Assembly: GCA_900316315.1 (NCBI GenBank)
Contig: ONCK01000006.1
Location: 62,001-126,000 of the forward strand
Direction of reading: 5' to 3'
DNA: 64,000 nt
Source of the DNA: an uncultured Prevotellaceae bacterium
Lineage (GTDB): Bacteria; Bacteroidota; Bacteroidia; Bacteroidales; Bacteroidaceae
The position numbers and the translations under genes were made by a program. This document shows, one piece after another, positions 35,389-46,640 of this stretch; position 1 is the first letter of the stretch, and every line of letters starts with the position of its first letter. The notes beneath the pieces are model-generated. The model was not told where the DNA came from, did not search any database, and worked only from the letters and a program-made list of their open reading frames with translations.

Positions 35389-37578
35389 ATGAAAGAAGAC
35401 GGAAGATTACTCAAAGTCCTTAAGCATTACTTTGGATTTGATACATTCAAAGGAGATCAGGAGGCTATCATACGCAATGTCCTCAGTGGAAAGGACACCT
35501 TTGTGCTTATGCCTACAGGTGGCGGCAAGTCACTTTGCTACCAGCTGCCGGCACTCATCATGGACGGTACGGCCATTATCATCAGCCCGCTGATCGCACT
35601 GATGAAAAATCAAGTGGATGTCATGCGGCAGATAGCCGATGATGATGGCATTGCTCACTTCATGAACTCGACTCTGACCAAGGCCCAGCTCTCAGAGGTC
35701 AAAGACGACATCCTCTCTGGCAAGACCAAGATGCTCTATGTCGCTCCCGAGACACTGACGAAGGAGGACAACATCGACTTCTTCAGGCAGATGAAGATTT
35801 CCTTCTACGCCATAGACGAGGCTCATTGCATCTCGGAGTGGGGACATGACTTCCGCATCGAGTACCGCAATATCAGGCCCACCATCGACCGTATCAGACG
35901 CGCTCCCATCATCGCCTTGACCGCTACGGCGACAGACAAGGTGCGTCAGGATATCAAGAAAAACCTGGGTATCGTCGATGCCAAAGAGTTTCGCAGCTCC
36001 TTCAATCGTCCCAACCTCTACTATGAGGTACGCCCCAAGAAGAGCGCCAAGGACGCGACAAGTCAGATCATCAAGTATATCAAGCAAAATCCTGGTAAGA
36101 GCGGCATTATATACTGCCTAAGCCGCAAGGAAGTGGAAGACCTCTCCGCACAACTCAAGGTCAACGATATCAAGGCTGCTCCCTACCATGCAGGCATGGA
36201 TGCAGCCCTGCGTAGCCAGACTCAGGATGACTTCCTCATGGAGCGCATCGATGTCATCGTGGCGACAATCGCCTTTGGTATGGGTATTGACAAACCCGAT
36301 GTGCGCTTTGTCATCCACTTTGATCTCCCCAAGAGCCTTGAAGGCTACTATCAGGAGACAGGACGTGCCGGACGCGACGGAGGCGAGGGACGCTGCATCG
36401 CCTTCTATAGTAGCCGGGATCTCCAGAAACTTGAGAAATTTATGGAGGACAAGCCTCTCAGCGAACAAGATATCGGCCGTCAGCTCCTCCGTGAGGCGGC
36501 TGCTTATGCTGAGTCCTCTGTGTGCCGGCGGCGTCTCCTGCTGCATTATTTCGGAGAGGAATATCCGGAGGAAAACTGCGGCAATTGTGATAACTGTTTA
36601 CATCCTAAGAAAAGCGTGGAAGCTAAAGAAAAATTGGTTGACGTGCTGGAGACCGTTCTGGCCGTCAAGGAGAATTTTGACGAACAATATATAATGGATA
36701 TCCTCACCGGCCGAGAGACCGAACTTATCACTGACCACCATCATGATCAGCTGGAGCAGTTCGGCATTGCCAGTGATGACGAAGAGACGCTTTGGCAGTC
36801 AGTAATACGTCAGGCTGTGCTGGCCGGATATCTGGAAAAGCAGATTGAGAACAAGGGGGCCTTGCGCGTGACTGACGCCGGCAAAAAGTTTATCAAGCAC
36901 CCTGTATCCTTTACTGTGACTGAGGATAATGACTTCGATGATCTTGATGCTGCAGACGAGACTGTGCAGGATGCGGCTTCTTTTGCCGTCGATCCGGCAC
37001 TCTTCCAGATGCTTCAGGATCTCCGCCGCCGGCTCTCACGGCAGTTGAACGTGCCTCCTTACGTCATCTTCCAGGATCCGTCTCTCGAGGCGATGGCCAC
37101 AACTTACCCCGTCACAATCGAGGAACTGCAAAATATCCCAGGCGTCGGCGTAGGCAAGGCTCACAAGTACGGTCAGGCCTTCTGCGACCTCATCAAGCGT
37201 CATTGCCAAGAGAATGACATCGAGCGCCCCGCAGATCTCCGCATAAGGACTGTGGCCAACAAGTCCAAGCTTAAGGTCTCCATTATCCACAGTATCGATC
37301 ACCTCGTTGCGCTTGACGATATCGCCAGCGCCAACGGCATGGAGTTTGACGAATTGCTCGACGAGATAGAAGCCATCGTCTACTCAGGCACGAAGATCAA
37401 TATCGACTATTTCCTGAAGGATGTCATTGACGAAGACCAACTCAACGACATCTACGAGTATTTCAGGGAGTCGGAGACAGATGACCTTGATACGGCTATG
37501 GCTGAGCTTGGCGACGACTACAGCGAGGAAGAAGTACGGCTGGTACGCATCAAGTTCATCTCAGACATGGCCAATTGA
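35389..37578 (+). CDS. recQ: ATP-dependent DNA helicase RecQ
   Basis: A 729-residue 3'-5' helicase. Motif I is MPTGGGKSLCYQLPA, motif II DEAHCISEWGHDFR, motif VI QETGRAGRDG. The zinc site uses the cysteines of SVCRRRLLLHYFGEE...CGNCDNC. An HRDC domain follows (ALFQMLQDLRRRLSRQLNVPPYVIF...IPGVGVGKAHKYG, about residues 530-610). The last ~110 residues form an acidic helical extension (YFRESETDDLDTAMAELGDDYSEEEVRLVRIKFI) seen in long Bacteroidetes RecQ proteins. ATG at 35,389 is used rather than an upstream in-frame TTG. Confidence 0.94.
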   Translation: MKEDGRLLKVLKHYFGFDTFKGDQEAIIRNVLSGKDTFVLMPTGGGKSLCYQLPALIMDGTAIIISPLIALMKNQVDVMRQIADDDGIAHFMNSTLTKAQLSEVKDDILSGKTKMLYVAPETLTKEDNIDFFRQMKISFYAIDEAHCISEWGHDFRIEYRNIRPTIDRIRRAPIIALTATATDKVRQDIKKNLGIVDAKEFRSSFNRPNLYYEVRPKKSAKDATSQIIKYIKQNPGKSGIIYCLSRKEVEDLSAQLKVNDIKAAPYHAGMDAALRSQTQDDFLMERIDVIVATIAFGMGIDKPDVRFVIHFDLPKSLEGYYQETGRAGRDGGEGRCIAFYSSRDLQKLEKFMEDKPLSEQDIGRQLLREAAAYAESSVCRRRLLLHYFGEEYPEENCGNCDNCLHPKKSVEAKEKLVDVLETVLAVKENFDEQYIMDILTGRETELITDHHHDQLEQFGIASDDEETLWQSVIRQAVLAGYLEKQIENKGALRVTDAGKKFIKHPVSFTVTEDNDFDDLDAADETVQDAASFAVDPALFQMLQDLRRRLSRQLNVPPYVIFQDPSLEAMATTYPVTIEELQNIPGVGVGKAHKYGQAFCDLIKRHCQENDIERPADLRIRTVANKSKLKVSIIHSIDHLVALDDIASANGMEFDELLDEIEAIVYSGTKINIDYFLKDVIDEDQLNDIYEYFRESETDDLDTAMAELGDDYSEEEVRLVRIKFISDMAN

Positions 37579-38510
37579 GGGCGCTCTACTCGCCTTGTTC
37601 TCGTGAGCAGAATTCCACGGGGACTCCCATGCGATATTCCGTATGGATTAGAACGCATGCTTTTTCGATGCGGTGGTATGCAGTTGGAAGAGGTACATTT
37701 GGTAGTGAGAGACAGGCGGCCGTGAGCCCGTAAGAGGTTGATGTGTGATGGCATCAAGGGCTGGCACCACAGAGCAAGTCGGCATGTTACGAGGAGCAGA
37801 TGAGGACATCAGTCTTCCAGGTCGCTTTTTGTACTCACTCGGTGGGTAACTTTTTATAAATTTCCCTCTGTAGCGCATCACAAGTCAACTCGCAGAGCTG
37901 ACAAGACGGCTTGTGGCTGTAATAGAAGGGCTTCTTATGGTACTATAAAGTAAGACTTCTGCTATCAGATGCAATATTGCTCTGCATCAAGTCCATATTG
38001 CAGACAGCATAGTTTGGGTTTTGTGGCATTTGAAAAGGTACTCTTATGTGGAGCCTGCTGACGACTTGTACACATAATGGGGGAGAGACGAGTAAGGCAA
38101 AGTATAAATCGGAGACATGCCGGAGGCTGTCAAGAATAAAGCAGAAAGACAAACATTTTATAGTGACGCAAGAGAAGAAGAAGTACGAGTACATTCAAAT
38201 CTTATAGAGATAGGCATTTCTTTTTCGCCTGTCACATTCGACAGGTAAGGACTCTCTAATGTTTTGTAGTCAATCTCAGACGACTGGTTAGGAGCCGTGC
38301 ATTTTTTTGTAGCCTATTACGAGCGAACTGTCGGCAGTCATGGAGGAGCGGGCTGAAGGAAGAATAGAAAATCCGGAAAGTGGGACTGCTGGACGTGTGG
38401 AGACAGAAGGCTGAGTAGGGGAATGTAATATAAAAAACCGTTATTCCTTGAGCCCTATCCGGCAAAGAGCTCTAAAACTTGTGCAGCGGACTTAAAAAGT
38501 TGGAAGCAGG
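37579..38510. other. gene-free stretch between recQ and guaB
   Basis: Almost 1 kb without a supported gene. The only structure seen is a short piece at 37850-37920 resembling the left part of repeat copies B and C. The guaB promoter follows. Confidence 0.5.
37850..37920 (+). repeat. possible degenerate partial copy of the dispersed repeat
   Basis: TTTTTATAAATTT (37850 region) is followed by GACAAGACGGCTTGTGG, close to copy B's GACAGGACGCCTTGTGC at the same distance from the end. The 21-bp tandem repeats and the core are absent. Confidence 0.4.
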
Positions 38511-38543
38511 CTTGGAACGTTAAGGAAAAAAGTGGTAAATTTG
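38511..38543 (+). promoter_or_regulatory. promoter of guaB
   Basis: CTTG (38511-38514), 21 bases, TAAATTTG (38536-38543), 24 bases before the ATG. Confidence 0.65.
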
Positions 38544-38561
38544 TACGCAAATTAATTCTAA

Positions 38562-40046
<1,485 letters not shown>

Positions 40047-40147
40047 GACTGGTGTTGCGCAGTGTGGGGAGCATCTGCCTTCTTGCACTGTAAAATCCCG
40101 ATATAGGGGACTTAATAGGTACAAATCGCTTTTTGCATTATATAAAA

Positions 40148-41575
40148 ATGATAAAAAAGAGTTTGCTGGCCGTGTTGACGCTTTTGCTGGCATGTCCGGT
40201 ACTGGCTCAGTCGGATGATCCTGTTCTTATGACGATTGCAGGTCAGGACGTCAGGCGGTCGGAGTTTGAATACGCGCTCAACAAGAATACCAAGGGTGCT
40301 TTGGAGAAAGACCATCGCAAGATAGAGGCATATGTGCCCATGTTTGTCAACTACAAGCTCAAGGTGCGTGCAGCCCTCGATGCCCGCTTGGACACGACAG
40401 AGGCTTTCCAAAAGGAATTTAAAGTCTACCGTGATGCCCAACTCAAGCCCTATCTTAGTGACGAGAACTATATCGACTCTGTAGCACGCAATGTATATGC
40501 GGAGGAGCAGCGGGCTGTAGGTGACAGCGACCTGCTGAGACTGAGTCATATCATGATCATTGTCCCTCAGAAGGCGGATGCTGCAGAGGACGAGAAGGCT
40601 CGCCAGCGCATAGACTCGATTTATCAAGTCTTGAAGCAAGGAGGTGACTTTGCCATGCTGGCCAGAAAATACTCCGACGATAAAGCTTCTGCTGCCAATG
40701 GCGGTGAGTTGCCCTTGATTGGACCTAAAAGCACTCTGCCTGAGTTTGAACGGCAAGCCTATGCCCTCAAGGCAGGTGAGATGTCCAAGCCCTTCCGTTC
40801 TACTATGGGCTACCACATTATTCTCATGCGTCAACGTTCCAAACTCGAGCCATATGATGTACAGAAGGCGGAGATCGTACGTCTGCTCAAGGCACGTGGC
40901 ATAGAGCAGGACGCTCAGGAGCACAAGATTGCCAAGATGATAAGTGACTCCAATGGCAAACTGACACGTGAGGATGTGATGCGCAATGTCGAGGCAGAGG
41001 CAGTCAAGCAATCTCCTCAACTGCAGTATCTCATCAATGAGTACCACGACGGGCTTTTGCTCTACAATATATGCGACCAATACGTGTGGAAAAAAGCAGC
41101 TGCGGACAAGAAGGGCAAGGAGGCCTACTACAAGAAAAACAGGAAGCGCTACGTCTGGGATGAGCCCCACTTCAAGGGATACGTCATCCAGGGACACACT
41201 CAGAAGCTTGTGGACGATGCTGTCAATTACTTCAACAAGCAGAAGGACGGCGAGGGCATCGCAGCCTATGAGAAGCAGTTCATCGGCAAAACCCAGCGCC
41301 AGGTCGGCGTCGTCTACGGCGTCTATGGTAAAGGCGACAACAAGTTTGTCGATTACCTCCGCTATGGAGGAGCAGCCCCTAAGACCAACAGAGTCTTCCC
41401 CTACTACGGACTGGCCGGCAGGATGATATCCAAACCAGAGACTTATACCGATGTGCTGGGCAAGCTCACCTCAGACTACCAGGACTATATGGAGCAGGAG
41501 TGGGTCAAGCAGCTTCACAAACGGTATGACGTCAAAATCAATTCTGATGTTCTGGCTACCGTCAACAAACACTGA
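40148..41575 (+). CDS. periplasmic peptidyl-prolyl isomerase, parvulin (PpiC) type
   Basis: A 475-residue exported foldase. Signal peptide MIKKSLLAVLTLLLACPVLA. One parvulin domain lies at about residues 130-240 (LLRLSHIMIIVPQKA, GGDFAMLARKYSDDKASAANGGELPLIG, GYHIILMRQR). The long C-terminal part (to 475) has no recognisable second PPIase domain. Probably assists outer-membrane protein folding with the neighbouring SurA-like protein, whose gene starts 9 bases after this stop. An upstream in-frame TTG is rejected in favour of the ATG before the signal peptide. Confidence 0.88.
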   Translation: MIKKSLLAVLTLLLACPVLAQSDDPVLMTIAGQDVRRSEFEYALNKNTKGALEKDHRKIEAYVPMFVNYKLKVRAALDARLDTTEAFQKEFKVYRDAQLKPYLSDENYIDSVARNVYAEEQRAVGDSDLLRLSHIMIIVPQKADAAEDEKARQRIDSIYQVLKQGGDFAMLARKYSDDKASAANGGELPLIGPKSTLPEFERQAYALKAGEMSKPFRSTMGYHIILMRQRSKLEPYDVQKAEIVRLLKARGIEQDAQEHKIAKMISDSNGKLTREDVMRNVEAEAVKQSPQLQYLINEYHDGLLLYNICDQYVWKKAAADKKGKEAYYKKNRKRYVWDEPHFKGYVIQGHTQKLVDDAVNYFNKQKDGEGIAAYEKQFIGKTQRQVGVVYGVYGKGDNKFVDYLRYGGAAPKTNRVFPYYGLAGRMISKPETYTDVLGKLTSDYQDYMEQEWVKQLHKRYDVKINSDVLATVNKH

Positions 41576-41584
41576 TAAACTACC

Positions 41585-42964
41585 ATGAAAATATATCGTA
41601 ACAGATTGCTGCATTGCCTGGTGCTAGCACTCTCACTATCGCTGCTGGCTCCGACAGCGCAGGCACAGGATAAGTCGCTCGACGAAGTGATATGGGTCGT
41701 GGGCAACGAGGCAATCCTGCGCTCTGACGTGGAGTACCAGCGGATCAACGCCGAACTCCAAGGACAACGCATTGACGGCGACCCCTACGTCGTCATACCC
41801 GAACAGTTTGCCATACAGAAGCTCTTTCTCCACCAGGCTGCCATAGACAGTATAGAGGTGGCCGAGTCAGACGTATCGTCCATGGTCAACGAGCAACTTA
41901 ACTACATGATACAGATGGCAGGCTCGGAGGAGAAGCTCGAGGAATACCGTGGCATGAGCATCAAGCAGATACGCGCCGAAATCATCAAGTACTATATTGA
42001 CTCGGAAAAGATCCAGGAAGAAAAGAAAAAGATCATTGGTGACAAGAAGGTGACCCCAGCCGAGGTAAGACGCTACTTCAAGACCATGCCCGAGGACAGC
42101 CTGCCGTACATTCCTCTTAAGGTCGAGGTGCAAATCCTTACTCGTGCCCCGGAGGTCGCTCCTGAGGAGATAGAGCGTGTTAAAAATGAACTGCTTGACT
42201 ACGCGCGCCGCGTCAACTCCGGAGAGGCAAGCTTTGAGACCCTTGCACGCCTCTACTCAGAGGATGAAGGCTCTGCGCGCCAGGGAGGAGAGATAGGTTA
42301 TAAGGGCAAGGCGGAGACGGTGCCTGAGTTCTCCAATGTTGCCTTCTCTCTGACAGATCCCAAGACTGTCTCGCGTATTGTACAGACGGAGTATGGCTAC
42401 CATATCCTCCAGCTCATCGGACGCCGTGGTGACAAGGTCGATGTGCGGCATATCCTGCGTAAGCCCCGTGTGTCGGATACAGAGGTCAAGGTGACGCTCA
42501 ATCGTCTCGACAGCGTGGCCAATGATATCAGAGCCAAGAAATTCTCCTTTGAGGACGCGGTGAAAGTCATTTCCGATGACAAGGATACAAAGAACAACAA
42601 CGGACTTATGGCCAACGTTGACCCCGAGACACGGACGCAGACTTCAAAGTTTGAAATGAAAGACTTGCCGCAGGAAGTGGCAAAAGTCGTCGACAAGATG
42701 CATATAGGTGAAGTCTCTGACCCCTTCACCATGGTCAACAGCAAAGGGCAGGAAGTGTGTGCTATCGTACTGCTTAAGAACCGTTACCCAGGTCACAAGG
42801 CCGATATTACTGAGGACTTCCAGACACTGACCAATATTGTGTCGGAAAAACGCCAGCAGGAAATCCTGGACAAGTGGATCAGGGACAAACAAGCAACAAC
42901 TTATATCAGCATCAAGGACGGTTGGCGTAAGACTGGCTACCGGTATCCCGGATGGATAAAATGA
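41585..42964 (+). CDS. SurA-like periplasmic chaperone/PPIase
   Basis: A 459-residue exported protein. Signal peptide ends at APTAQAQ. The SurA N-terminal chaperone region starts LDEVIWVVGNEAILRSDVE. A parvulin domain is at about residues 175-280 (PLKVEVQILTRAPE, YSEDEGSARQGGEIGYKGK, EYGYHILQLIGRRG). A second, diverged one follows (VDVRHILRKPRVSDTEV, about 285-400). The layout is that of SurA, which delivers outer-membrane proteins to the assembly machinery. Its stop codon overlaps the ostA-like start in ATGA. Confidence 0.88.
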   Translation: MKIYRNRLLHCLVLALSLSLLAPTAQAQDKSLDEVIWVVGNEAILRSDVEYQRINAELQGQRIDGDPYVVIPEQFAIQKLFLHQAAIDSIEVAESDVSSMVNEQLNYMIQMAGSEEKLEEYRGMSIKQIRAEIIKYYIDSEKIQEEKKKIIGDKKVTPAEVRRYFKTMPEDSLPYIPLKVEVQILTRAPEVAPEEIERVKNELLDYARRVNSGEASFETLARLYSEDEGSARQGGEIGYKGKAETVPEFSNVAFSLTDPKTVSRIVQTEYGYHILQLIGRRGDKVDVRHILRKPRVSDTEVKVTLNRLDSVANDIRAKKFSFEDAVKVISDDKDTKNNNGLMANVDPETRTQTSKFEMKDLPQEVAKVVDKMHIGEVSDPFTMVNSKGQEVCAIVLLKNRYPGHKADITEDFQTLTNIVSEKRQQEILDKWIRDKQATTYISIKDGWRKTGYRYPGWIK

Positions 42965-44622
42965 TGTACTGCAAATCTCTCGCATACGCGATAAAGCAAA
43001 TAGGAGTATCAGGCACCTGTCTCTTGCTCCTATTTGTGTCTATGCTGCTCTGTGCCGGTACAGCATCAGCCAAAAACACGAAGTCGAAGCCACGCCCAAA
43101 GGGGGAGAAGATTGTGCTGCGTCATGCTGACCGGGTCAGCTACGACCAATTCAAACGTCCCGATGTACAGGTCTTTGTTGGCCATGTCTCTTTCAGCCAC
43201 AATGGCGTGCAACTCTATTGCGACAGCGCCTGCTTCTATCAGAGTACCAACAGCTTCGAAGGTTTTGGCCACGTAAGGATGATTCAGGGTGACACCCTCT
43301 CACTGCGCGGCAAGTACATCTATTATGATGGCAACTCCCAGATTGCCCAGGCCCGACGAGGGGTGGTGCTCAAGCACCGTAAGACGACCCTGTACACCGA
43401 CAGTCTCAACTACGACCGTGTCTACAACGAAGGCTACTTCTTTGAAGGAGGCAAGTTGGTTGACGGCGGCAATGTGCTGACCTCAGACTGGGGACAGTAT
43501 GAGACGACGACGCGCAAGGCGCTATTTAATTACAATGTGAAGCTCGTCAGCAAGGACTATGTGCTGACATCCGATACTCTGCGCTATGACACACGTACCA
43601 AGATGGCTCGGATGACTGGCCCATCCAATGTCGTAAGCGGTGACACACATATCTACTCCGAAAAGGGAAATTTTAATACGGTGACCAAGAGCGTCGTACT
43701 CCTGGATCGCTCCATCATAGTCAACAAGGATCGCCAGATGGTTGGGGACTCTGTCGTTTACGACAAGGATACAGGTGTCTCTGAGGCTTTTCATAATGTG
43801 ATATACCACGACAAGGTTAACAAAAACATCCTCACCGGTGACTATTGTTACTACAATGAACGTACAGGATTTGCTCTGGCTCACGATAAGGCCGAGGTGC
43901 GCAACTACTCCCAGCCGGATACACTCTATCTGCACGCGGATACATTTAAAGTATATACGTATAATTTAAAGACAGATTCCGTCTACCGCGTGCTTCGCGG
44001 CTACTATCATGTGCGCTCCTACCGTACGGACATACAGTCTGTGGCTGACTCGATGTCGTACAACTCATCCCTGCGTCTTCTCTCTATGTACGGCAACCCC
44101 ATAGCTTGGAGCGAAAAACGCCAGATCCTTGGTGAAGAGATACATGCCTACTTCAATGACTCCACCATCGACAGCATACGCGTCGTCAACCAAGCCTTGA
44201 TGGTCGAGCAGATAGACAGTGTCTACTACAATCAGATTACGAGTAGCGAGATGCGCGTCTTCTTCCAAAACAAGGAGATGCGCGAATGCCGGGCCATCGG
44301 CAACGTCGTCGTGCTCTACTTCCCCTTTGATAGCGATAGTACGATGACAGGCATGAATCACTCCGAGACCAGTCTCATGCGCATGTTTATGGAAAACAAA
44401 AAGCTGCAAAAGATTTGGACCCGTGAGATTTCGGGCACTTTCTACCCTCTGGCCTTTACGACCAAAGACAATATGTATCTTGGCAATTTCGCCTGGTTTG
44501 ACTACATGCGTCCGAAGGACAAAGATGACATCTTCGTCTGGCGGGATAAGACGGCCGGTACCAAGCTCAGCAAGACAGTGAGACGTGCCGTGCCTTTCCA
44601 AAGCTTGAAAAATATCAAGTAA
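42961..44622 (+). CDS. OstA-like (LptA/LptD N-terminal domain) LPS-transport protein
   Basis: About 553 residues, exported (signal peptide about residues 15-37, CLLLLFVSMLLCAGTASA). The mature part is a series of OstA beta-jellyroll repeats (VQVFVGHVSFSHNGVQLYCDSACFY, VRMIQGDTLSLRGKYIYYDG, TTLYTDSLNYDR), the fold that forms the LPS bridge in LptA/LptD. Bacteroidetes carry this long multi-repeat version. The start at 42,961 overlaps the preceding stop by 4 bases; ATGs at 42,952 and 42,964 are also possible. It precedes mutL by 9 bases. Confidence 0.82.
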   Translation: MMYCKSLAYAIKQIGVSGTCLLLLFVSMLLCAGTASAKNTKSKPRPKGEKIVLRHADRVSYDQFKRPDVQVFVGHVSFSHNGVQLYCDSACFYQSTNSFEGFGHVRMIQGDTLSLRGKYIYYDGNSQIAQARRGVVLKHRKTTLYTDSLNYDRVYNEGYFFEGGKLVDGGNVLTSDWGQYETTTRKALFNYNVKLVSKDYVLTSDTLRYDTRTKMARMTGPSNVVSGDTHIYSEKGNFNTVTKSVVLLDRSIIVNKDRQMVGDSVVYDKDTGVSEAFHNVIYHDKVNKNILTGDYCYYNERTGFALAHDKAEVRNYSQPDTLYLHADTFKVYTYNLKTDSVYRVLRGYYHVRSYRTDIQSVADSMSYNSSLRLLSMYGNPIAWSEKRQILGEEIHAYFNDSTIDSIRVVNQALMVEQIDSVYYNQITSSEMRVFFQNKEMRECRAIGNVVVLYFPFDSDSTMTGMNHSETSLMRMFMENKKLQKIWTREISGTFYPLAFTTKDNMYLGNFAWFDYMRPKDKDDIFVWRDKTAGTKLSKTVRRAVPFQSLKNIK

Positions 44623-44631
44623 GACTCAACT

Positions 44632-46485
44632 ATGGCCGATATCATTCACCTTTTGCCCGATGTAGTTGCCAACCAGATTGCTGCAGGTGAGGTCATCCAG
44701 CGCCCCGCTTCGGTTATCAAGGAGCTTATGGAAAATTCCATTGATGCGGGAGCTGACAAGATAGATGTGTGGGTGACCGACGCCGGCAAGACTTCCATCA
44801 AAGTGGTGGACAATGGCAAGGGCATGTCGGAGACAGACGCACGCCTCTCCTTTGAACGGCACGCGACGTCCAAGATTAAGGACGCGTCGGATCTCTTCCG
44901 TCTCCACACCATGGGCTTTCGCGGCGAAGCCCTTGCCTCTATTGCCGCTGTGGCTCAAGTCGAACTGTGCACCCGTACTATTGATGACGAGCTCGGCATT
45001 AGCCTCTCCTTGTCCAACGCCAAGGTCATCGACCAGCATCCTGTTGCCTGTCAGAGGGGAGCGCAGTTTACGGTCAACAATCTCTTTTACAACGTTCCCG
45101 CTCGCCGTCGCTTCCTCAAGTCCGACGTGACGGAGATGAAGAATATCATGCAGGAGTTTGAGCGCGTAGCGCTCAACCATCCCGACGTCGAGTTTACTCT
45201 CCATCGCGACGGCAACTTGCTGCTCGATTTGCGCAGCGGCTCATTCAAGAAGCGCATCGTAGACATTTTCGGCGCGAGCCTTGACAAAAACTTGCTGCCC
45301 ATCCACGTCGAGACCTCGCTGGTCACCGTCGACGGCTTTGTCGGCACGCCCGAGAGCGCGAGAGTGAAGGGCGTGCAGCAATTCTTCTTCGTCAATGAGC
45401 GATATATGCGCCATCCCTATTTCCATCGTGCAGTAATGTCTGCCTATGAGCGACTAGTGCCCCAAGACCGTCAGGTAGCCTACTTCATCATGCTGGAAGT
45501 TGATCCCTCGCGGATAGACGTCAATATTCACCCGACAAAGACCGAAATCAAGTTTTCCGACGAGCAGGCCATCTGGCAGATACTTATGGCGGTGATCAAG
45601 GAAGCCCTCGGACGCTTCAACGAAGTGCCCTCGATAGACTTTACTCCTGCTTCCGTACCTAGCATACCGACATACAATCCGCAAAATCCCAAGCCCAATA
45701 TACCGCCTCAAGTCTCTGTACAGCAGGATTACAATCCCTTTGACAAGCCCGCTTCCAGGGCTGTTGCCGGACAGGGCGGATACGATTGTCGCCACTCGGC
45801 GCATCCGGTAGATCCGCACTGGGAGGCACTCTACGGTAGCCCACGACCCGAGAGAGAGGTACCGGGGCAACAAGATGCGCTCCTCTATCGCGACGCGCCA
45901 GAAATAGACCGAAAAGAGTGGGAAGCCGAGGGGGTTTCGTGCATGCAGTATGACAGGTACATCATTACATCTTCCCAGTCGGGACTGATGGTTATCGACC
46001 AGCATCGGGCCCATATCCGTGTACTTTATGACAAGTTCCTGGCGCGACTTGCCCATCACGATGGCATTTCCCAAGGGCTGCTTTTCCCAGAGCTCTTCCA
46101 GATACCCGTCTCGCAGTCTGTTGTACTCAATAGGCTTTTGGACGACTTCAAGGCTGTCGGCTTTGATATCGCCTCGATGGGTGGAGGCAGCTATGCTGTC
46201 AAGGGTGTACCCGCGGGCACTGAGCGACAAAATTCTGTGGATTTTGTTATGTACATTCTCAGTCAATATGGCACCAAGGAGACACCTCAATCCACGCTTC
46301 ATTCTTCTATAGCTTTAACATTAGCAAAAAATAACGCAATTTTACCCAATCAGCAGTTGACAAAGGACGAAATGAACCAACTTATTGCTGATTTGTTGTC
46401 CTGCCAAACGCCAAAATACACACCTGAGGGCCATCAGGTCATGGCCATATTGGATGCAGATAAGCTTAAGGCATTGCTTAAATAG
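44632..46485 (+). CDS. mutL: DNA mismatch repair protein MutL
   Basis: A 617-residue protein. The GHKL ATPase half is complete: IAAGEVIQRPASVIKELMENSIDAGA, DNGKGM, HATSKI, MGFRGEALASIA. A variable Pro-rich linker (~350-430) leads to the dimerisation domain. In the place of the MutL-endonuclease motif DQHAx2Ex4E the sequence is DQHRAHIRVLYD, lacking both Glu. The Cys-rich CPHGRP end is replaced by CQTPKYTPEGH. The nicking site therefore appears absent, as in E. coli MutL. Last gene of the guaB-mutL run. Confidence 0.95.
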   Translation: MADIIHLLPDVVANQIAAGEVIQRPASVIKELMENSIDAGADKIDVWVTDAGKTSIKVVDNGKGMSETDARLSFERHATSKIKDASDLFRLHTMGFRGEALASIAAVAQVELCTRTIDDELGISLSLSNAKVIDQHPVACQRGAQFTVNNLFYNVPARRRFLKSDVTEMKNIMQEFERVALNHPDVEFTLHRDGNLLLDLRSGSFKKRIVDIFGASLDKNLLPIHVETSLVTVDGFVGTPESARVKGVQQFFFVNERYMRHPYFHRAVMSAYERLVPQDRQVAYFIMLEVDPSRIDVNIHPTKTEIKFSDEQAIWQILMAVIKEALGRFNEVPSIDFTPASVPSIPTYNPQNPKPNIPPQVSVQQDYNPFDKPASRAVAGQGGYDCRHSAHPVDPHWEALYGSPRPEREVPGQQDALLYRDAPEIDRKEWEAEGVSCMQYDRYIITSSQSGLMVIDQHRAHIRVLYDKFLARLAHHDGISQGLLFPELFQIPVSQSVVLNRLLDDFKAVGFDIASMGGGSYAVKGVPAGTERQNSVDFVMYILSQYGTKETPQSTLHSSIALTLAKNNAILPNQQLTKDEMNQLIADLLSCQTPKYTPEGHQVMAILDADKLKALLK

Positions 46486-46544
46486 GAAGAAATGGCCTTT
46501 TTGTTGAAAAAAAACTAATTTGCCAAAAGATTTTACGCTAAAAA

Positions 46545-46576
46545 TTTGTTCGCTATCGGGACTTTTCATACTTTTG
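46545..46576 (+). promoter_or_regulatory. promoter of the OmpA-like gene
   Basis: TTTG (46545-46548), 20 bases, TACTTTTG (46569-46576); 64 bases of leader precede the ATG at 46,641. A strong promoter fits an abundant outer-membrane protein. Confidence 0.8.
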
Positions 46577-46640
46577 CAGTGAAAATGAATTGTTAAAAGA
46601 CTTTGAAGAACAACAGAGTTATAATTAAAAAATAAGAAGT

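Noticed and set aside
38228-38245. CCTGTC/GACAGG inverted repeat
   Set aside because: Six-base stem without T-run or context; expected by chance.
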